From the NCBI GenBank assembly GCA_947631505.1, contig CANRLR010000004.1:1-64000 (forward strand): DNA of 64,000 nt. Direction: 5' to 3'. The notes beneath the pieces were generated by a model. That model did not search any database. It was not told the origin of the DNA and saw only the letters and a list, made by a program, of their open reading frames with translations. Source of the DNA: an uncultured Lachnospiraceae bacterium. Lineage in GTDB: Bacteria; Bacillota; Clostridia; Lachnospirales; Lachnospiraceae. The stretch's first letter is position 1, and each line of letters begins with the position of its first letter. A program made the position numbers and the translations under genes. Positions 61,233 through 64,000 of this stretch are shown piece by piece.

Positions 61233-63521
61233 ATGGCTCAGAAACAAGCAAAGAAGCACAGAACGAAAAAACATAGAAAATTTTGGTTTGGTTTTAAAGT
61301 ATTTATTTTGTTATTTTTACTTATTATGCTCGTTGGCGGAATTATCTTATATTTCAAATATGGAGATGATATTTTCGCTATGCAGGATGAGGCAAGGGCA
61401 TTAGTTCAGGCATCATCTTCTGAAACTTTCCGCAGTTCGGAGACGACCCTCGCCTATAATAGCAAAGGAAAGCAGATTGCAGTAATCAAAGGGGACAAGG
61501 ATGCTTATTACGTTACGCTGGATAACATTCCGGACTATGTAAAGAATGCGATGATCGTAACCGAAGACAAGAAATTTTATGAACATAATGGAATTGATTT
61601 CAAGGGGATTCTACGTGCATTTTTAGCATTAATCAAGAATAACGGAGAAAAAACGCAGGGAGCATCGACGATTACCCAGCAGCTTGCCCGTGGAGTGTTT
61701 TTAAACACAGACAAAACCTATGAGCGTAAGATCAAAGAAATTTTTATTGCTCAGGAATTGGAAAAGAAATACAATAAAGATGAAATATTAGAGTATTATC
61801 TGAATACGATCTGTTTTGCCAATGGATATTACGGGATTGAAGCAGCAGCAAAGGGATACTTCAGTAAGAGCTGTCAGGATTTAAGCTTGGCACAGCTCTG
61901 TTTCCTTTGTGCGATTCCGAACAATCCGAGCCTATATGATCCTGAGAAAAAATTTGACAACACGGTAAAACGTAAAAACCGTATATTGGACCAGATGCTG
62001 AGTGATGGCGTTATCAATCAAGTGGAATATGATGAGGCTTATAATGAAAAAATCAAATTAAAGGTTCAGGAAGTGAAGATGCGGGATTACATCCAGTCCT
62101 TTATTTCCTACAGTGCGGCAAAGGCATTGATGAAAAAAAATGGATTTGAGTTTCAATATAGTTTTGATAACAACAGTGACCGTGATGCCTATGAGCAAGA
62201 ATATAACGAGGCATATGATACGGCTCAACAGATGTTGAAAAACAATGGATATCGGATTTATACTTCCATTGATTTAACGAAACAGAAGAAACTGCAGACT
62301 GCCATTAATGAGAACCTTTCTTCCTTTAAGGAAAAGGGAACAGATGGAATGTATGAGATGCAGGGTTCGGCAGTCTGCATAGACAACAAGACAGGACGTG
62401 TTGTTGCTATTGTGGGCGGAAGAAGCCAGAAAACACAGGGGTATTCTTTGAACCGTGCCTTCCAGTCTTACCGGCAGCCGGGAAGTACGATAAAACCGAT
62501 TATCGTTTATACTCCGTCTTTGGAACGGGGAAGTACAGCAAATACTACGGTAAATGACCATCGTTTTGAAGGTGGACCACAGAATTCAAATGGAAGATAC
62601 TATGGTTACGTATCATTGCGTTTTGCAGTGGAACAGTCCCTGAATACCGTAGCCTGGCAGTTGTTTCAGAAATTAACACCGGAAGTCGGTCTGGACTATT
62701 TGAAACAGATGAACTTTAATCGTATTGTGAAATCCGATTATTATTTACCGGCATCCTTGGGAGGACTTACCCATGGTGTAAGTGCATTGGAAATGGCATC
62801 TGCATATGCGACGATTGAGAATGATGGTAAATATCGGGAACCAACATGTATTGTAAAGATTTTGGATGCAGACGGAAATGTAGTAGTTGACGACAGCGTG
62901 AAAGAAAAATATATTTATAATGCAGATGCTGCCCATGCGATGGTGGACATACTAAAAGGTGTTATGAGCCGTGGAACGGCAAGAGGGCTCGGCATAGATA
63001 ACGGAATGCCTTGTGCGGGTAAAACCGGAACGACAAACGATAAAAAAGATGGATGGTTCTGTGGATTTTCTCCGTATTATACAACGGCGGTCTGGATCGG
63101 ATATGATACTCCGAAAAAAGTAGATGATTTGTATGGCTCTACGTATCCGGGAAGAACATGGCATGCGTTTATGAATTCCATTCATGAGAAGTTAGAGATA
63201 AAAGATTTTCCGTTTGATGGGAAAACAAACAGTGGTTCCTCTGGCTCCAGCAGCTATTCCGGTAACTCATCCAGCAGCAGTCATAAAAACAGCGGTGGCG
63301 GCGGAAGCGTAGACAAAGATTCCGATGATGACAATAATGATGTAGATTACGATGAAGATGATGACATGGATGAATCAAAGCCGACCAAGGAACCGGAATC
63401 AACGAAAGTCCCTGAACCGACCAAGGAACCGGAGGCAACGAAAGAACCGACAGTTACGAGGGAACCAGAGCCAACACAGAATCCGGCGCAGGAGGGACAA
63501 GAGACAGAACCGGAGCAGTAA
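61233..63521 (+). CDS. class A penicillin-binding protein (PBP1A-like)
   Basis: This 762-residue bifunctional enzyme builds and cross-links peptidoglycan outside the membrane. It has a TM helix (about 20-41), a GT51 glycosyltransferase domain with catalytic E111 in VTEDKKFYEHNGID and the QGASTITQQLARG block, and a transpeptidase domain with S418-x2-K421 (RQPGSTIKP), SLN (VEQSLNT) and K597-T-G-T. The tail (from about 665) is low complexity: Ser/Gly-rich, Asp-rich, then Pro-Thr-Lys-Glu repeats. ATG 61233 with GGAGG upstream is used, not ATG 61221. Confidence 0.95.
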   Translation: MAQKQAKKHRTKKHRKFWFGFKVFILLFLLIMLVGGIILYFKYGDDIFAMQDEARALVQASSSETFRSSETTLAYNSKGKQIAVIKGDKDAYYVTLDNIPDYVKNAMIVTEDKKFYEHNGIDFKGILRAFLALIKNNGEKTQGASTITQQLARGVFLNTDKTYERKIKEIFIAQELEKKYNKDEILEYYLNTICFANGYYGIEAAAKGYFSKSCQDLSLAQLCFLCAIPNNPSLYDPEKKFDNTVKRKNRILDQMLSDGVINQVEYDEAYNEKIKLKVQEVKMRDYIQSFISYSAAKALMKKNGFEFQYSFDNNSDRDAYEQEYNEAYDTAQQMLKNNGYRIYTSIDLTKQKKLQTAINENLSSFKEKGTDGMYEMQGSAVCIDNKTGRVVAIVGGRSQKTQGYSLNRAFQSYRQPGSTIKPIIVYTPSLERGSTANTTVNDHRFEGGPQNSNGRYYGYVSLRFAVEQSLNTVAWQLFQKLTPEVGLDYLKQMNFNRIVKSDYYLPASLGGLTHGVSALEMASAYATIENDGKYREPTCIVKILDADGNVVVDDSVKEKYIYNADAAHAMVDILKGVMSRGTARGLGIDNGMPCAGKTGTTNDKKDGWFCGFSPYYTTAVWIGYDTPKKVDDLYGSTYPGRTWHAFMNSIHEKLEIKDFPFDGKTNSGSSGSSSYSGNSSSSSHKNSGGGGSVDKDSDDDNNDVDYDEDDDMDESKPTKEPESTKVPEPTKEPEATKEPTVTREPEPTQNPAQEGQETEPEQ

Positions 63522-63554
63522 AAGTGTCAGAACTGAGCAGGAATGAATAAGAAA

Positions 63555-63607
63555 AAGAAGTGACTACAAATGGGAGGGGCTCTCGTTTATAGTCACTTCT
63601 TTTTTTA
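63555..63607. terminator. terminator after the PBP gene
   Basis: AAGAAGTGACTA (63555-63566) pairs perfectly with TAGTCACTTCTT (63590-63601), followed by further T. It lies between converging genes and could serve both strands (A-rich on the other side). Confidence 0.8.
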
Positions 63608-63647
63608 ATACATTGCATTCATGTTTCGCCCGTGCAATGAAATAAAT

Positions 63648-64000
63648 TTACTGATGATACTTCTTCAAAATCCGCTCAATGCGTTCTGTCGGACTTAAAT
63701 ATTCAGCAATGGAAGAGTCGTGATTCAATGTATCAATAAGGAGTGCAATGTACTTGCTCATGTCAACGTCGATATAATATTCCCGATTCAGCAATTCCTC
63801 TGGCTGATACACGAGGTTTGTTGTCATTATGCGGTAAATTAATCCTTTTTCATAGGCTTCATCAAATTTCTTCAGACCATTGGTAAATAATCCGAATGTA
63901 GAAGCAACAAAAATACGATTGGCTTTTCTTCTCTTTAATTCCGTAGCAACATCAATCATACTTTCCCCGGAAGAAATCATATCATCAATTACAATAACAT
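63648..64000 (-). CDS. prs: ribose-phosphate pyrophosphokinase, C-terminal part (runs off window)
   Basis: The last 117 codons are seen. The frame continues through the window edge: VIVIDDMISSGESM is the PRPP-binding loop, followed by ATELKRRKANRIFVASTFGLF. The enzyme makes PRPP from ribose 5-phosphate and ATP for nucleotide, His and Trp synthesis. The tail (ILLNREYYIDVDMSKYIALLIDTL-like) suits the long Clostridial form. The start lies outside the window. Confidence 0.88.
   Translation of the reverse strand, partial: VIVIDDMISSGESMIDVATELKRRKANRIFVASTFGLFTNGLKKFDEAYEKGLIYRIMTTNLVYQPEELLNREYYIDVDMSKYIALLIDTLNHDSSIAEYLSPTERIERILKKYHQ

Overview
The window looks like a chromosomal segment of an anaerobic, spore-forming Firmicute, most probably a Lachnospiraceae gut bacterium. 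No species is claimed. This rests on T-box leaders in front of two tRNA-synthetase units, a SpoIIQ-like forespore protein with a sigF/sigG-type promoter, a non-discriminating AspRS plus GatCAB route to Asn-tRNA, a group-B-like [FeFe] hydrogenase, Big_2/BspA/DNRLRE/Rhs surface proteins, Gram-positive ribosome binding sites and moderate-to-low GC.

Layout. 1-4.8 kb: a YtrA-type GntR/ABC operon with a nested operator at its promoter. 4.8-8.5 kb: a secreted GH43 arabinanase-like enzyme with Ig-like repeats. 8.5-15.5 kb: T-box(Ile)-ileS, glgP and a SpoIIQ-like protein whose promoter, RBS and the upstream terminator overlap. 15.5-21.2 kb: five tightly packed genes matching the uncharacterised STM4015-4014-4013-4012-4011 set (LRR, ATP-grasp, sulfatase-fold, two radical SAM), the last fused to a HAD domain. 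21.2-26.1 kb: T-box(Asn)-aspS2-gatCAB. 26.2-29.5 kb: PilZ protein and a LacL/LacM two-subunit beta-galactosidase. 29.5-31.7 kb: LytTR response regulator and AgrC-like kinase.

31.7-38.5 kb is an AT-rich island. It holds a glutamate-2,3-aminomutase-like radical SAM enzyme, a TIR protein, a STAND/TPR ATPase and a Ddl-like ATP-grasp ligase. These four genes lie between 45-bp inverted repeats (27 bp exact at the core), and a tyrosine recombinase sits just outside. The whole island is bracketed by an exact 44-bp direct repeat that also forms the upstream part of two promoters, P1 and P2. The best reading is a promoter-coupled invertible or mobile defence-like cassette controlled by the adjacent two-component system; in the orientation seen here the ligase gene is cut off from P1. 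P2 drives the next block (38.5-51.8 kb): a DNRLRE/Kelch surface protein, a 2041-residue Rhs protein with a zinc-phospholipase-C-like C-terminal tip, and five small membrane or lipoprotein genes that may include immunity factors.

51.8-64 kb is more ordinary: DHH phosphoesterase, BspA-type LRR surface protein, a small unknown protein, a sodium:solute symporter, a diguanylate cyclase (possible partner of the PilZ protein), a monomeric [FeFe] hydrogenase, a CgeB-like glycosyltransferase, a class A PBP, and the 3' end of a PRPP synthetase gene that runs off the window.
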